Positions 41,216 to 49,696 of a stretch of DNA of 64,000 nucleotides are shown here, piece by piece; position 1 is the first letter of the stretch; each line of letters opens with the position of its first letter. The stretch covers positions 1,426,001 through 1,490,000 of the forward strand of contig NZ_CP064781.1 in NCBI RefSeq assembly GCF_016858125.1. Direction: 5' to 3'. The position numbers and the translations under genes are program-made. The stretch is from Azospira restricta (GTDB lineage Bacteria; Pseudomonadota; Gammaproteobacteria; Burkholderiales; Rhodocyclaceae). Under the pieces are notes generated by a model. It ran no database searches. It was not told the origin of the DNA and saw nothing but the letters and a program-made list of their open reading frames with translations.

Positions 41216-42112
41216 ATGTCCGACTTTTCGCCGTCGGGCCGTTCCGGGCGCGGCGCGCCGGCCTCGCTGCCGGCCGCCGCGGGCCTGGGGCTGAAGCCCG
41301 AACACTTCCGTGAGGTGCTCGCGACGCGGCCGGCGCTCGGTTTCTTCGAGATCCACGCCGAGAACTACATGGTGGCGGGCGGCCCCTTCCACCATTACCT
41401 CGGCCGCATCCGCGCCGACTATGCGCTGTCGATCCACGGCGTCGGCCTGTCGATCGGCGGCGCCGATCCGCTCGACGAGGCGCACCTCGACCGGCTGGCG
41501 GCGCTGCTCGCGCGCTACCAGCCGGAATCGTTTTCCGAGCACCTGGCCTGGTCGTCGCACGGCGGCGTCTTCTACAACGACCTGCTGCCGGCGCCCTACG
41601 ACGCGGCGACGCTGGCGCGTGTCTGCGCGCACATCGACCGCGTGCAGGAACGGCTCGGGCGGCGGATGCTGCTGGAAAACCCGGCGACCTACGTCGAGTT
41701 CGCCGCCTCGGCGATGGACGAGGCCGCGTTCATCGGCGAAGTCGTCCGCCGCACCGGCTGCGGCCTCCTGCTCGACGTGAACAATGCCTACGTCGCCTGC
41801 ACCAACCACGGCCGCGACGTGCATGCCTACCTGCGCGCACTGCCGCTCGCCGCGGTCGGCGAAATCCACCTCGCCGGCTTCGCGCGTGAGGCCGACAGCC
41901 TGGGCGCGCCGCTGCTGATCGACAGCCACGGGGCGCCGGTCGCCGATGCGGTGTGGGCGCTCTACGACGAGGCGCTGGCGCTGCTCGGACCGGTGGCGAC
42001 GCTGCTCGAGCGCGATCGCGAGCTGCCGCCGTTCCCGATACTGCTGGCCGAGGCGCAACGGGCGGCGGCGCGCCTTGCGGCGCATTGCCCGGCAACGGAG
42101 GCGGCGGCATGA
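41216..42112 (+). CDS. bufB1: MNIO-family cysteine-modifying enzyme (BufB1-like, DUF692)
   Basis: 298 residues of a TIM-barrel iron enzyme. Blocks that supply the metal ligands are visible: [66 protein letters not shown] and [12 protein letters not shown]692 proteins (multinuclear non-haem iron oxidases) modify cysteines of bufferin-type precursors using oxygen; MbnB of methanobactin synthesis is a relative. It overlaps the next gene (partner protein) by four bases, as expected for a two-subunit enzyme. Confidence 0.94.
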   Translation: MSDFSPSGRSGRGAPASLPAAAGLGLKPEHFREVLATRPALGFFEIHAENYMVAGGPFHHYLGRIRADYALSIHGVGLSIGGADPLDEAHLDRLAALLARYQPESFSEHLAWSSHGGVFYNDLLPAPYDAATLARVCAHIDRVQERLGRRMLLENPATYVEFAASAMDEAAFIGEVVRRTGCGLLLDVNNAYVACTNHGRDVHAYLRALPLAAVGEIHLAGFAREADSLGAPLLIDSHGAPVADAVWALYDEALALLGPVATLLERDRELPPFPILLAEAQRAAARLAAHCPATEAAA

Positions 42113-42882
42113 GCGCGCATACTTTCGCGGCGGCGCTGCTCGACCCGGCAGCGCCCTGCCCGCCGGGGCTGGCGGCGTGGAACGGCTCGGACGTCGCGCA
42201 GCGTTTCGCCGTCTACCGCAACAACGTCACCGTGTCGCTGGTCGAGGCGCTCGCCGATACCTTCACGGTCGTCCGCGAGCTGGTCGGCGACGCCTTCTTC
42301 CGCACGCTGGCGACGGCTTTCGTGCGCCGCTCGCCGCCGCGCTCGCCGGTGCTCGCCTGGTACGGCGGCGATTTTCCCGACTTCGTCGCCGCTTTCCCGC
42401 CGGCCGCCGGCGTGCCCTATCTCGCCGACGTCGCCCGCCTCGAATACGCCCGCGTCATCGCCTTCCACGCGGCCGACGCGACGCCGCTGCCGGCGGCGGC
42501 GTTGGCTGCCTGGCTGGAGGCACCCGAGCGGCTACCGGCGCTGCGCCTGCAGCTGCATCCGGCGCTTTCCGTGCTCGCCTCGCCGTTCGCGATCGTCTCG
42601 CTGTGGGCGGCGCACCAGGGGCTGGCGGAGATCGCCGAGGTCGATCCGTACCGGCCGCAGTGCGCACTGGTCGCGCGCAGCGATGATTCGGTCGAGATCT
42701 CGGAGATTCCTGCGCCGGCGGCACGTTTCGTCGCCGCGCTGCAGTCCGGCGCGGCGCTGGGCGAGGCCGTCGCGCAGGCGGCCGCGGATGGTACGGTGTT
42801 CGATCCGACGGCCTGCCTCGGCCTGCTGATCGGGCGGCAGCTGCTGGTCGATGCGGCCATGCCGCAACAAGGAGATTCCTGA
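42109..42882 (+). CDS. bufC1: Bufferin maturation partner (BufC1-like, DUF2063)
   Basis: 257 residues. The N-terminal DUF2063 domain reads FAAALLDP...[36 protein letters not shown], which is strongly conserved. The protein would deliver the precursor to the DUF692 enzyme. Its ATG overlaps the enzyme stop and its own stop overlaps the doxX ATG, so sigma to doxX is one tightly coupled operon of six genes. Confidence 0.92.
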   Translation: MSAHTFAAALLDPAAPCPPGLAAWNGSDVAQRFAVYRNNVTVSLVEALADTFTVVRELVGDAFFRTLATAFVRRSPPRSPVLAWYGGDFPDFVAAFPPAAGVPYLADVARLEYARVIAFHAADATPLPAAALAAWLEAPERLPALRLQLHPALSVLASPFAIVSLWAAHQGLAEIAEVDPYRPQCALVARSDDSVEISEIPAPAARFVAALQSGAALGEAVAQAAADGTVFDPTACLGLLIGRQLLVDAAMPQQGDS

Positions 42883-43397
42883 TGACTTCCCTCGCCCGGG
42901 CGTGCCGTTCGCTGCACGCCGCCAGCGCGCTGTGCACGCGCCTTCCCGATACGCTGATCGCGCTCGTTGCCCGCTTCTCGATCGCCGCTACCTTCTGGCT
43001 GTCCGGCCAGACCAAGGTGCAGGGTTTTGCCGCAAACTTCGTCAGCGGCCAGTTCGAGTTCGGCTGGCCGCGCCTCGCCGATTCGGCGATCGACCTGTTC
43101 CGCGACGAATACCGCCTGCCGCTGCTGGCGCCCGAGTTCGCCGCGCCGCTGGCGGCCTTCGCCGAGCACCTGTTCCCGCTGCTGTTGCTGCTCGGGCTGG
43201 CGACCCGCCTCTCGGCGCTGGCGCTGCTGGCGATGACGGCGGTGATCCAGGTCTTCGTCTATCCCGACGCCTACGCGCTGCACGGGACGTGGGCGGCGGT
43301 ACTCCTGTTCCTCGTCGCCCGCGGCGGCGGCGCGCTGTCGCTCGATGCGCTGCTGGCGCGCCGTTGCCGGCGGCAGCAGTTCCTTGATGCGAGTTGA
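42882..43397 (+). CDS. DoxX-family membrane protein
   Basis: 171 residues with four membrane helices (about 22-45, 80-105, 108-130, 135-150). The motif ARFSIAATFWLSGQTKVQGF and later EHLFPLLLLLGLATRLSALALL are typical of DoxX/DoxD proteins. They accompany bufferin operons and may supply electrons or reducing quinone for the modification. It ends the operon; 73 bp separate it from the convergent nudB. Confidence 0.9.
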   Translation: MTSLARACRSLHAASALCTRLPDTLIALVARFSIAATFWLSGQTKVQGFAANFVSGQFEFGWPRLADSAIDLFRDEYRLPLLAPEFAAPLAAFAEHLFPLLLLLGLATRLSALALLAMTAVIQVFVYPDAYALHGTWAAVLLFLVARGGGALSLDALLARRCRRQQFLDAS

Positions 43398-43470
43398 GGG
43401 GCGGCTGGCGAGCGGCCCGGCTTCGCCCCGGATGCGCAAGGGGCCGGTTGCGTCGGCGTGCGGTTCGGGG

Positions 43471-43914
43471 TCAGCGCCGGCGCTTCTGCGGCAGCGCGAG
43501 GATCGCGTCGCGATTGCTCCACGAGAAGACCTTGGCGGCGGCGTCCGCCAGCGGCAGCCAGCAATGGCCGAGGTGCTCGTCGGGGGCGGTGCGCACCGGC
43601 GTGTCGCGCGCCACTTCGAGCGAGAAGACGTGCTCGACGTTGTGCGTGACGCCCGGCGCGTAGCGGTGGCGCCACTCGGGGAAGATCTCGAAAACGTTGC
43701 GCTGCTGCCAGTCGATCAGGTCGGCCGCTGCGGCGGCGATGCCGGTTTCCTCGGCGACCTCGCGCCGCGCGGTGTCGATCAGCGCCTCGTCGCCTTCCTG
43801 GCTGCCGGTCACCGATTGCCAGTAGCCGGGGTGGGCGGCGCGCTCGAGCAGCAGGATGTCGAGCTCCGGGCTGTGGATCACCACCAGCACCGAAACCGGC
43901 TTTTTGTGGCTCAT
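43471..43914 (-). CDS. nudB: Dihydroneopterin triphosphate diphosphatase (NudB)
   Basis: 147 residues. A complete Nudix box (GSQEGDEALIDTARREVAEE, then TGI) at about 42-64. The start KKPVSVLVVIHSPELDILLLERA and the tail with HNVEHVFSLEV fit NudB, which removes pyrophosphate in folate synthesis. In many betaproteobacteria nudB lies close to aspS, as here, with the barstar and RNase genes between. It overlaps the barstar gene by four bases. Confidence 0.9.
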   Translation of the reverse strand: MSHKKPVSVLVVIHSPELDILLLERAAHPGYWQSVTGSQEGDEALIDTARREVAEETGIAAAAADLIDWQQRNVFEIFPEWRHRYAPGVTHNVEHVFSLEVARDTPVRTAPDEHLGHCWLPLADAAAKVFSWSNRDAILALPQKRRR

Positions 43915-44366
43915 CCGGCGGCCAGCGTCGGCAGCGTGGCGAGGCCGTCGGCGCGCAGGTCGTAGAAGACCCAGAAGGGGACGCCGGCCTCCCGCCAGTG
44001 GTCGACGACCTGGGCAAAGACTTCGTTGAGCGTGGCGAACGCCGTTTCGTCGTGCGCATGCAGCGCGTCGGCGCCGGCAACGAGCAGGACGTAGCCCGGC
44101 GCGTCGTTCCACGCGAGGTCGGTCAGGCAGTCGGCGAGCGCGTCGTAGTTGGCGCCGTACCAGTCCGGCAGGCGCAGGTCGCCGCCCAGCTTCGCCAACG
44201 CCGGCGCGATCTCGCGCAGGCCTTCGAGGTCGGCCTGCAGCCAGCCGTAGCGCAGCGCCTGGGTCGCCTGCTTCAGCGCCTTGCGGTCGCTGTGCGGCAG
44301 GTGGTAGATGCCGGCGAAGCGGGGCTCCGCGAGCAGTTTCTGCAGCTTCTGGCTCATCGCGCTCAT
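43911..44366 (-). CDS. Barstar-family ribonuclease inhibitor
   Basis: 151 residues. The C-terminal 100 residues are barstar-like: LRLPDWYGANYDALADCLTDLAW contains the conserved Trp-Tyr-Gly-xx-Asp segment used to plug the RNase active site. An N-terminal stretch of about 45 residues is unlike classical barstar. ATG 44366 has AAAGGAGGA just before it, an unusually strong ribosome site; a second in-frame ATG is at 44357. It follows the RNase gene by 10 bp and would protect the cytoplasm. Confidence 0.88.
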   Translation of the reverse strand: MSAMSQKLQKLLAEPRFAGIYHLPHSDRKALKQATQALRYGWLQADLEGLREIAPALAKLGGDLRLPDWYGANYDALADCLTDLAWNDAPGYVLLVAGADALHAHDETAFATLNEVFAQVVDHWREAGVPFWVFYDLRADGLATLPTLAAG

Positions 44367-44376
44367 CGCTCCTCCT

Positions 44377-44754
44377 TTATTCCCGGATTCGGCGGAAACT
44401 GCGGTAGTGGTCGTCGGTGTAGTAGTACTCGCCGGAAGTGGCCGGCGGGCTGCCGGCGACGATGCGGCGGGCGCCACGGTTGCGGGCGCCGGGCGTCGGC
44501 ACCGTGTATTCGCGGTAGTAGCCGCGCGGTTGCAGCGGCAGGTGCTTCTCGAAGTTGCCGAAGACGCTGCCGTCCTTGCGTGGGTAGGGGAAGGGGCCGC
44601 CCTGCCGGATCAGCTGCAGCGTCTGCCGGGCTTCCGGCGGCAGCGCCGAGGGTGCGACGCTGTCGAGGGCCTCGCGGGCGGCGGCGCTGCCGAGGCAGGC
44701 CGCCAGTACGAGGGCGAAGACGAGGCGCAGCAGCGCAAGCGACCGCGCACTCAT
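44377..44754 (-). CDS. Secreted barnase/RNase Sa-type ribonuclease
   Basis: 125 residues with a signal peptide (ALLRLVFALVLAACLGSAAAR). The mature domain matches small guanyl-specific RNases: TLQLIRQGGPFPYPRKDGSVF, then a catalytic Glu in GYYREYTV, Arg in GARRIVAG and His in YTDDHYRSF. Residues needed for RNA cleavage all appear present. It follows aspS by 3 bp (aspS stop to RNase ATG), and is paired with barstar downstream, giving an exported toxin with immunity. Confidence 0.9.
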   Translation of the reverse strand: MSARSLALLRLVFALVLAACLGSAAAREALDSVAPSALPPEARQTLQLIRQGGPFPYPRKDGSVFGNFEKHLPLQPRGYYREYTVPTPGARNRGARRIVAGSPPATSGEYYYTDDHYRSFRRIRE

Positions 44755-44757
44755 CGC

Positions 44758-46572
44758 TTAGGCCGGCTGGCCGGCATCCTTGCCGATTTCGACCTGCGTC
44801 TCGACCTTCTGGCGCAGGCGGATGTGCAGCTCGCGCAGCTGCTTCTCGTCGACACCGGAGGGGGCGTCGGTCAAGAGGCATTGTGCGCGCTGCGTCTTCG
44901 GGAAGGCGATCACGTCGCGGATCGACTCGGCGCCGGTCATCATGGTGACGATGCGGTCGAGGCCGAAGGCGAGGCCGCCGTGCGGCGGCGCGCCGTACTT
45001 CAGCGCGTCGAGCAGGAAGCCGAACTTGGCCTGCTGCTCCTCGGGGCCGATCGCCAGCGCGGCGAAGACCTTCTCCTGGACGTCGGCGCGATGGATACGC
45101 ACCGAGCCGCCGCCGAGTTCCCAGCCGTTCAGCGCCAGGTCGTAGGCCTTCGCCAGGCACTTGCCCGGATCGCTGACCAGCAGATCCATGTGCTCGTCCT
45201 TCGGGCTGGTGAAGGGGTGGTGGCAGGCGACCCAGCGCTTGTTCTCGTCGTCGTATTCGAACATCGGGAAGTCGATGACCCACAGCGGCGCCCACTTGGC
45301 GCCGGTGAGGTAGCCCTTCTCGTGGCCGATCTTGACGCGCAGCGCGCCGAGCGCGTCGTTCACCACCTTGGCCTTGTCGGCGCCGAAGAAGATCAGGTCG
45401 CCGGACTGCGCGCCGGTGCGCTCGATCACCGTGCGCAACGAGGCTTCCGACAGGTTCTTGACGATCGGCGACTGCAGGCCGGTTTCGTTCAGCTGGCCGA
45501 CGTCGTTGACCTTGATGTAGGCCAGGCCCTTGGCGCCGTAGATGCCGACGAACTGGGTGTAGGCGTCGATCTCGCCGCGCGTCAGCGTGGCGCCGCCGGG
45601 GATGCGCATCGCCGCGATGCGGCCGCCCTCGCTGTTGGCGACCGAGGCGAAGACCTTGAAGGCGACGTCCTTGAAGGCGTCGGTGACTTCGGTCAGTTCG
45701 AGCGTGACGCGCAGGTCGGGCTTGTCCGAGCCGAAGCGGCGCATCGCCTCGGCGTAGGTCATGCGCGGGAATTCCGGCAGGTCGACGTCGATCGCTTCCT
45801 TGAACACGGTGCGAATCAGCTTCTCCATCAGCGCCGTGATTTCCTGCTCGCCCATGAACGAGGTCTCGATATCGACCTGGGTGAATTCCGGCTGGCGGTC
45901 GGCGCGCAGGTCCTCGTCGCGGAAGCACTTGGTGATCTGGTAGTAGCGGTCGAAGCCGGCGACCATCAAGAGCTGCTTGAACAGCTGCGGCGACTGCGGC
46001 AGCGCGAAGAACTGGCCCGGATGCACGCGCGACGGCACCAGGTAGTCGCGGGCGCCTTCCGGGGTGGACTTGGTCAGCATCGGCGTTTCGACGTCGATGA
46101 AGCCGTTGTCGTCGAGGAAGCGGCGGAAGGCGCGGGCCGTCTTGTAGCGCAGCAGCAGGTTGTTCTGCATCTGCGGCCGGCGCAGGTCGATGACGCGGTG
46201 GGTGAGGCGGACGTTCTCGGAGAGGTTGTCCTCGTCGAGCTGGAACGGCGGCGTCACCGACGGATTCAGTACCTCGATCGCGTGGCACAGCACCTCGATC
46301 TCGCCCGAGGCGAGGTTGGCGTTGGTGGTGCCTTCCGGACGCGCGCGCACCTTGCCGGTGATCTTCAGGCAGAACTCGTTGCGGACGGATTCGGCAATGG
46401 CGAACATCTCGGCGCGGTCCGGGTCGCACACCACCTGGGCGAGGCCCTCGCGGTCGCGCAGGTCGATGAAGATGACGCCGCCGTGGTCGCGGCGACGGTG
46501 CGCCCAGCCGCAGAGGGTAACCTCCTGGCCGATGAGTTTCGAGTTGAGCTGTCCGCAGTAGTGAGTTCGCAT
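44758..46572 (-). CDS. aspS: Aspartyl-tRNA synthetase (probably non-discriminating)
   Basis: 604 residues, class II synthetase. An N-terminal OB fold binds the anticodon ([21 protein letters not shown]), motif 2 is [18 protein letters not shown], and motif 3 is [14 protein letters not shown]; the bacterial insertion domain is present. The long bacterial-type enzyme often also charges tRNA-Asn when AsnRS is missing. This window does not decide that. The gene lies after the DUF502 gene and before the RNase on the same strand. Confidence 0.96.
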   Translation of the reverse strand: MRTHYCGQLNSKLIGQEVTLCGWAHRRRDHGGVIFIDLRDREGLAQVVCDPDRAEMFAIAESVRNEFCLKITGKVRARPEGTTNANLASGEIEVLCHAIEVLNPSVTPPFQLDEDNLSENVRLTHRVIDLRRPQMQNNLLLRYKTARAFRRFLDDNGFIDVETPMLTKSTPEGARDYLVPSRVHPGQFFALPQSPQLFKQLLMVAGFDRYYQITKCFRDEDLRADRQPEFTQVDIETSFMGEQEITALMEKLIRTVFKEAIDVDLPEFPRMTYAEAMRRFGSDKPDLRVTLELTEVTDAFKDVAFKVFASVANSEGGRIAAMRIPGGATLTRGEIDAYTQFVGIYGAKGLAYIKVNDVGQLNETGLQSPIVKNLSEASLRTVIERTGAQSGDLIFFGADKAKVVNDALGALRVKIGHEKGYLTGAKWAPLWVIDFPMFEYDDENKRWVACHHPFTSPKDEHMDLLVSDPGKCLAKAYDLALNGWELGGGSVRIHRADVQEKVFAALAIGPEEQQAKFGFLLDALKYGAPPHGGLAFGLDRIVTMMTGAESIRDVIAFPKTQRAQCLLTDAPSGVDEKQLRELHIRLRQKVETQVEIGKDAGQPA

Positions 46573-46598
46573 GGTGATTCCGCTTGGCTTTGTTGTGT

Positions 46599-47228
46599 TC
46601 AGGTGTTGGCGACGGGGCGCGGCTTCGCCGGCGGGGCGACGACGCCCATCGAGATGATGTACTTGAGCGCCTCGTCGACGCTCATGTCGAGTTCGACCAC
46701 GTCCTGCTTCGGCAGCATCAGGAAGAAGCCGGAGGTCGGGTTGGGCGTGGTCGGCACGTAGACGCTGACGTAGTCGCCGGTGAGATGGTTGGCGACGTCG
46801 CCCCCCGGCTGGCCGGTGAGGAAGGCGATGGTCCACGCGCCTTCACGCGGATACTGCACCAGCAGCGCCTGGCGGAAGGCGTTGCCCGACGGCGAGAAGA
46901 GGGTGTCCGAAACCTGCTTGACGCTCTTGTAGATCGAGTTGACGACCGGGATGCGGGCGAGCAGGCGTTCCCACCAGACGACCAGGTGCTGGCCGATGAA
47001 GTTCGCGGCCAGCACGCCGGTGACGAAAATGATCAGCAGCGTCAGCACGGCACCGACGCCGGGCAGGTCGACGCCGAGCGCGTTCTTCGGATGGAAGGCC
47101 GCCGGCAGCAAGCGCAGCGACTGGTCCATCGTGCCGACGATGAGCGACAGCACCCAGGCGGTGATCGCTAGGGGCACCCAGATCAGCAATCCGGTGACGA
47201 AATAGCGGCGAATCAGCTGCCCGCGCAC
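46599..47228 (-). CDS. DUF502-family inner-membrane protein
   Basis: 209 residues with two membrane helices (about 10-30 and 55-78) and a conserved soluble part: [20 protein letters not shown], and the C-terminal [21 protein letters not shown]. Function unknown; widely conserved next to aspS in betaproteobacteria. I place the start at GTG 47228 because a GGAGG at 47235-47239 lies 6 bases before it and the peptide then begins near the family start ([14 protein letters not shown]). This overlaps the end of the FmdB gene by 16 bp. Confidence 0.88.
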   Translation of the reverse strand: MRGQLIRRYFVTGLLIWVPLAITAWVLSLIVGTMDQSLRLLPAAFHPKNALGVDLPGVGAVLTLLIIFVTGVLAANFIGQHLVVWWERLLARIPVVNSIYKSVKQVSDTLFSPSGNAFRQALLVQYPREGAWTIAFLTGQPGGDVANHLTGDYVSVYVPTTPNPTSGFFLMLPKQDVVELDMSVDEALKYIISMGVVAPPAKPRPVANT

Positions 47229-47479
47229 GCGCAGCCTCCGCTGCCGCCCTGGCACGGGGGCGGGTTGTCGGCCGGCTTGCTTGCCGCCGCGCTGCTGCCG
47301 CCCTTGAAGTCGGTGGCGTACCAGCCGCTCCCCTTCAGCTGGAAGCCGGCGGCCGACAGTTGCTTGCTATAGCTCTCGGCGCCGCACTCCGGGCAGGTGG
47401 TGAGCACCGGATCGGACAACTTCTGCAGATGATCCTTCTGGAAACCGCAGGATCCGCAGCGATATTCGTAGATGGGCAT
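47213..47479 (-). CDS. FmdB-type zinc ribbon protein
   Basis: 88 residues. MPIYEYRCGSCGFQKDHLQK with two CxxC pairs (CGSC, CPEC) forming a zinc ribbon in the first 35 residues, then KQLSAAGFQLKGSGWYATDF, the FmdB family signature; the tail is Gly/Ser/Cys-rich ([16 protein letters not shown]). It is thought to be regulatory or involved in small-protein folding. TTGGAGGATT is the ribosome site. Confidence 0.92.
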   Translation of the reverse strand: MPIYEYRCGSCGFQKDHLQKLSDPVLTTCPECGAESYSKQLSAAGFQLKGSGWYATDFKGGSSAAASKPADNPPPCQGGSGGCACAGS

Positions 47480-47500
47480 GGGAATCCTCCAAAACGGCGA

Positions 47501-47506
47501 ATTATA
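47501..47506 (-). promoter_or_regulatory. -10 box (TATAAT) for the FmdB-DUF502-aspS operon
   Basis: A perfect TATAAT on the minus strand, 22 bp before the FmdB ATG. No good -35 lies 16-18 bp upstream, so an activator or extended recognition may be needed. Confidence 0.5.
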
Positions 47507-47592
47507 CCTGAGCCGGGGCCGCTGAACGGGCCCGGGATGGCACCGATATGGGGGAAAAGACGGTATTTTTCAACCGCCTAGCTGGCAGCCGT

Positions 47593-48444
47593 TCAAAAGA
47601 GCCCGAGATAGGATTGCGTCAGCGGGCGGCCCCAGAACAGCGCCAGCAGCCCGGCTGCCGCCAGGTAGGGGCCGAACGGGATCGGAACGTTGCGCCCGTG
47701 GCGGGCGGCGACGATCAGCACGATGCCGACGACGGCGCCGACCAGCGACGAGAACAGGATGGTCAGCGGCAGCGCCTGCCAGCCGAGCCAGGCGCCGATC
47801 GCCGCGAGCAGCTTGAAGTCGCCGTAGCCCATGCCCTCCTTGCCGGTCGCCAGCTTGAACCCCCAGTAGACCGACCACAGCGACAGGTAGCCGGCCATCG
47901 CGCCGATCACCGCCGAGGCGAGCGAGGTGTAGGTGCCGAACAGATTGAAGGCGAGGCCCAGCCAGAGCAGCGGCAGCGTGATGCTGTCGGGCAGCAGCTG
48001 CGTGTCGAAGTCGATGCCGGTCAGCGCGATCATCGCCCAGCCGAAGACGATGGCACCCGCGGCCGCCCAGCCGAAGCCGAAATGCCAGGCGGCGAATGCC
48101 GCCAGCAGGCCGCTGGCCGTCTCGACCAGCGGGTAGCGGAGCGCAATGCCGGCGCCGCAGGCCGAGCACCTGCCGCGCAGGAGCAGCCAGCTGAGCAGCG
48201 GAATGTTCTCCAGTGCCGAGATCGGATGGCCGCAATGCGGGCAGCGCGAGCGCGGCTGCGACAGCGAGAGCGGCTCCGCCGGCGGCGCCGCCTCCCCGCG
48301 CAGCTCCGCGCACTGGCACTGCCAGTCCCGCTCCATCATCAGCGGCAGGCGATGGATGACGACGTTGAGGAAGCTGCCGACGATCAGGCCGAGCAGCCCC
48401 GCCGCCGTGGTGAAGACGACGGGGTCGGCGAACAGCGCGATCAT
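47593..48444 (-). CDS. pilD: Prepilin peptidase / N-methyltransferase PilD
   Basis: 283 residues with about eight membrane helices. The cytoplasmic loop has the zinc-type tetracysteine pair CPHC (68-71) and CSAC (93-96). The two catalytic aspartates lie in LTGIDFDTQLLPD (about 141-153) and EGMGYGDFKLLA. It cleaves leader peptides of type IV prepilins after Gly and methylates the new N-terminus. It is the only such enzyme seen here, so it could process both the PilA-type and the MSHA pilins. Four-base overlap with pilC. Confidence 0.95.
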   Translation of the reverse strand: MIALFADPVVFTTAAGLLGLIVGSFLNVVIHRLPLMMERDWQCQCAELRGEAAPPAEPLSLSQPRSRCPHCGHPISALENIPLLSWLLLRGRCSACGAGIALRYPLVETASGLLAAFAAWHFGFGWAAAGAIVFGWAMIALTGIDFDTQLLPDSITLPLLWLGLAFNLFGTYTSLASAVIGAMAGYLSLWSVYWGFKLATGKEGMGYGDFKLLAAIGAWLGWQALPLTILFSSLVGAVVGIVLIVAARHGRNVPIPFGPYLAAAGLLALFWGRPLTQSYLGLF

Positions 48445-49673
48445 CCGACGACGGAACCCAGCTTGAAGATCGGCAGGTACATGGCGATCACGAGGCCGCC
48501 GATGAGGACGCCGAGGACGGCCATGATCATCGGTTCCATCAGGCTGGAGAGCGCCTCGACCGCATCGTCGACCTCGGCCTCGAGGAAGCCGGCGACCTTT
48601 TCCAGCATCGAGTCGAGGGCGCCGGACTCTTCGCCGATGGCGACCATCTGGATCACCATGTTGTCGAACAGCTTGCTGTTCTGCATCGCCGTCGTCAGGT
48701 TGGTGCCGGTGCTGACTTCGCTCTGGATCTGGCGGGTGGCGACCTTGTAGACGTAGTTGCCGGAGGCGCCGCCGACCGAGTCGAGCGACTCGACCAGCGG
48801 CACGCCGGCGGCGAACATCGTCGCCAGCGTCCGCGTCCACCGGGCGACCGTGGATTTGCGGATGACGTCGCCAAAGACCGGGATGCGCAGCGCGTAGCGG
48901 TCGAAGGCGATCTGCATCGCCTCGGAGCGCTTGTAGGCCTGGATAAAGGCATAAATGCCGCCGCCGATCGAGCCGAAGATCGCCCACCAATACTCGACGA
49001 AATAGTCGGACATGGCGATCACCATCACCGTCGGCGCCGGCAGGTCGGCGCCGAAGCTCTTGAAGACTTCCTTGAACGCCGGGATCACGAAGATCATGAT
49101 CACCGCGGTGATGACGAAGGCCATGATCAGGATCGCCATCGGGTAGAACAGTGCCGACTTGATCTTGGCCTTCAGCGCCTGCATTTTTTCCTTGTAGGTC
49201 GCCAGGCGGTCGAGCAGCGCTTCCAGGATGCCGGCCTGTTCGCCGGCGGCGACGAGGTTGCAGAAGAGGGCATCGAAGTGGAGCGGATACTTGCGGAAGG
49301 CCTGCGATAGCGACGAGCCGGTCTCGACGTCGGCCTTGATGTCGAGCAGCAGCTTGCCGACCGAGGGGTTCGAGTGGCCGCGGCCGACGATGTCGAAGGC
49401 CTGCAGCAGCGGCACGCCGGCTTTCATCATCGTCGCCAGCTGGCGCGTGAACAGCGTGATGTCCTTGTCGGTGATCTTCTTTCCGGTCTTGAAACGCTGC
49501 TTGCTGATCTTGGTGATGCGCACGCCCTGCCGGCGGAGGGTTGCCTGCGCGACTGCCTCGCTGGTGGCCCGCAGTTCGCCCCTGACATCCTTGCCGTCCT
49601 TGTTCTTGCCCTCCCAGAGAAAGGTGAACTCCTTCGCTCCTGCGGGTTTTTTTGCTGGCTTGGCAGTGGCCAT
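48441..49673 (-). CDS. pilC: Type IVa pilus inner-membrane platform protein PilC
   Basis: 410 residues with two T2SSF domains and three membrane helices (about 170-195, 215-240, 375-400). The N-terminus FTFLWEGKNKDGKDVRGEL and blocks FTRQLATMMKAGVPLLQAFDI, MVAIGEESGALDSMLEKVA fit PilC of type IVa pili rather than MshG. The frame is open further upstream, but ATG 49673 is the family start. It follows pilB by 23 bp. Confidence 0.95.
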   Translation of the reverse strand: MATAKPAKKPAGAKEFTFLWEGKNKDGKDVRGELRATSEAVAQATLRRQGVRITKISKQRFKTGKKITDKDITLFTRQLATMMKAGVPLLQAFDIVGRGHSNPSVGKLLLDIKADVETGSSLSQAFRKYPLHFDALFCNLVAAGEQAGILEALLDRLATYKEKMQALKAKIKSALFYPMAILIMAFVITAVIMIFVIPAFKEVFKSFGADLPAPTVMVIAMSDYFVEYWWAIFGSIGGGIYAFIQAYKRSEAMQIAFDRYALRIPVFGDVIRKSTVARWTRTLATMFAAGVPLVESLDSVGGASGNYVYKVATRQIQSEVSTGTNLTTAMQNSKLFDNMVIQMVAIGEESGALDSMLEKVAGFLEAEVDDAVEALSSLMEPMIMAVLGVLIGGLVIAMYLPIFKLGSVVG

Positions 49674-49696
49674 TGCGTCCCCTTCGGTTGGTGTCG

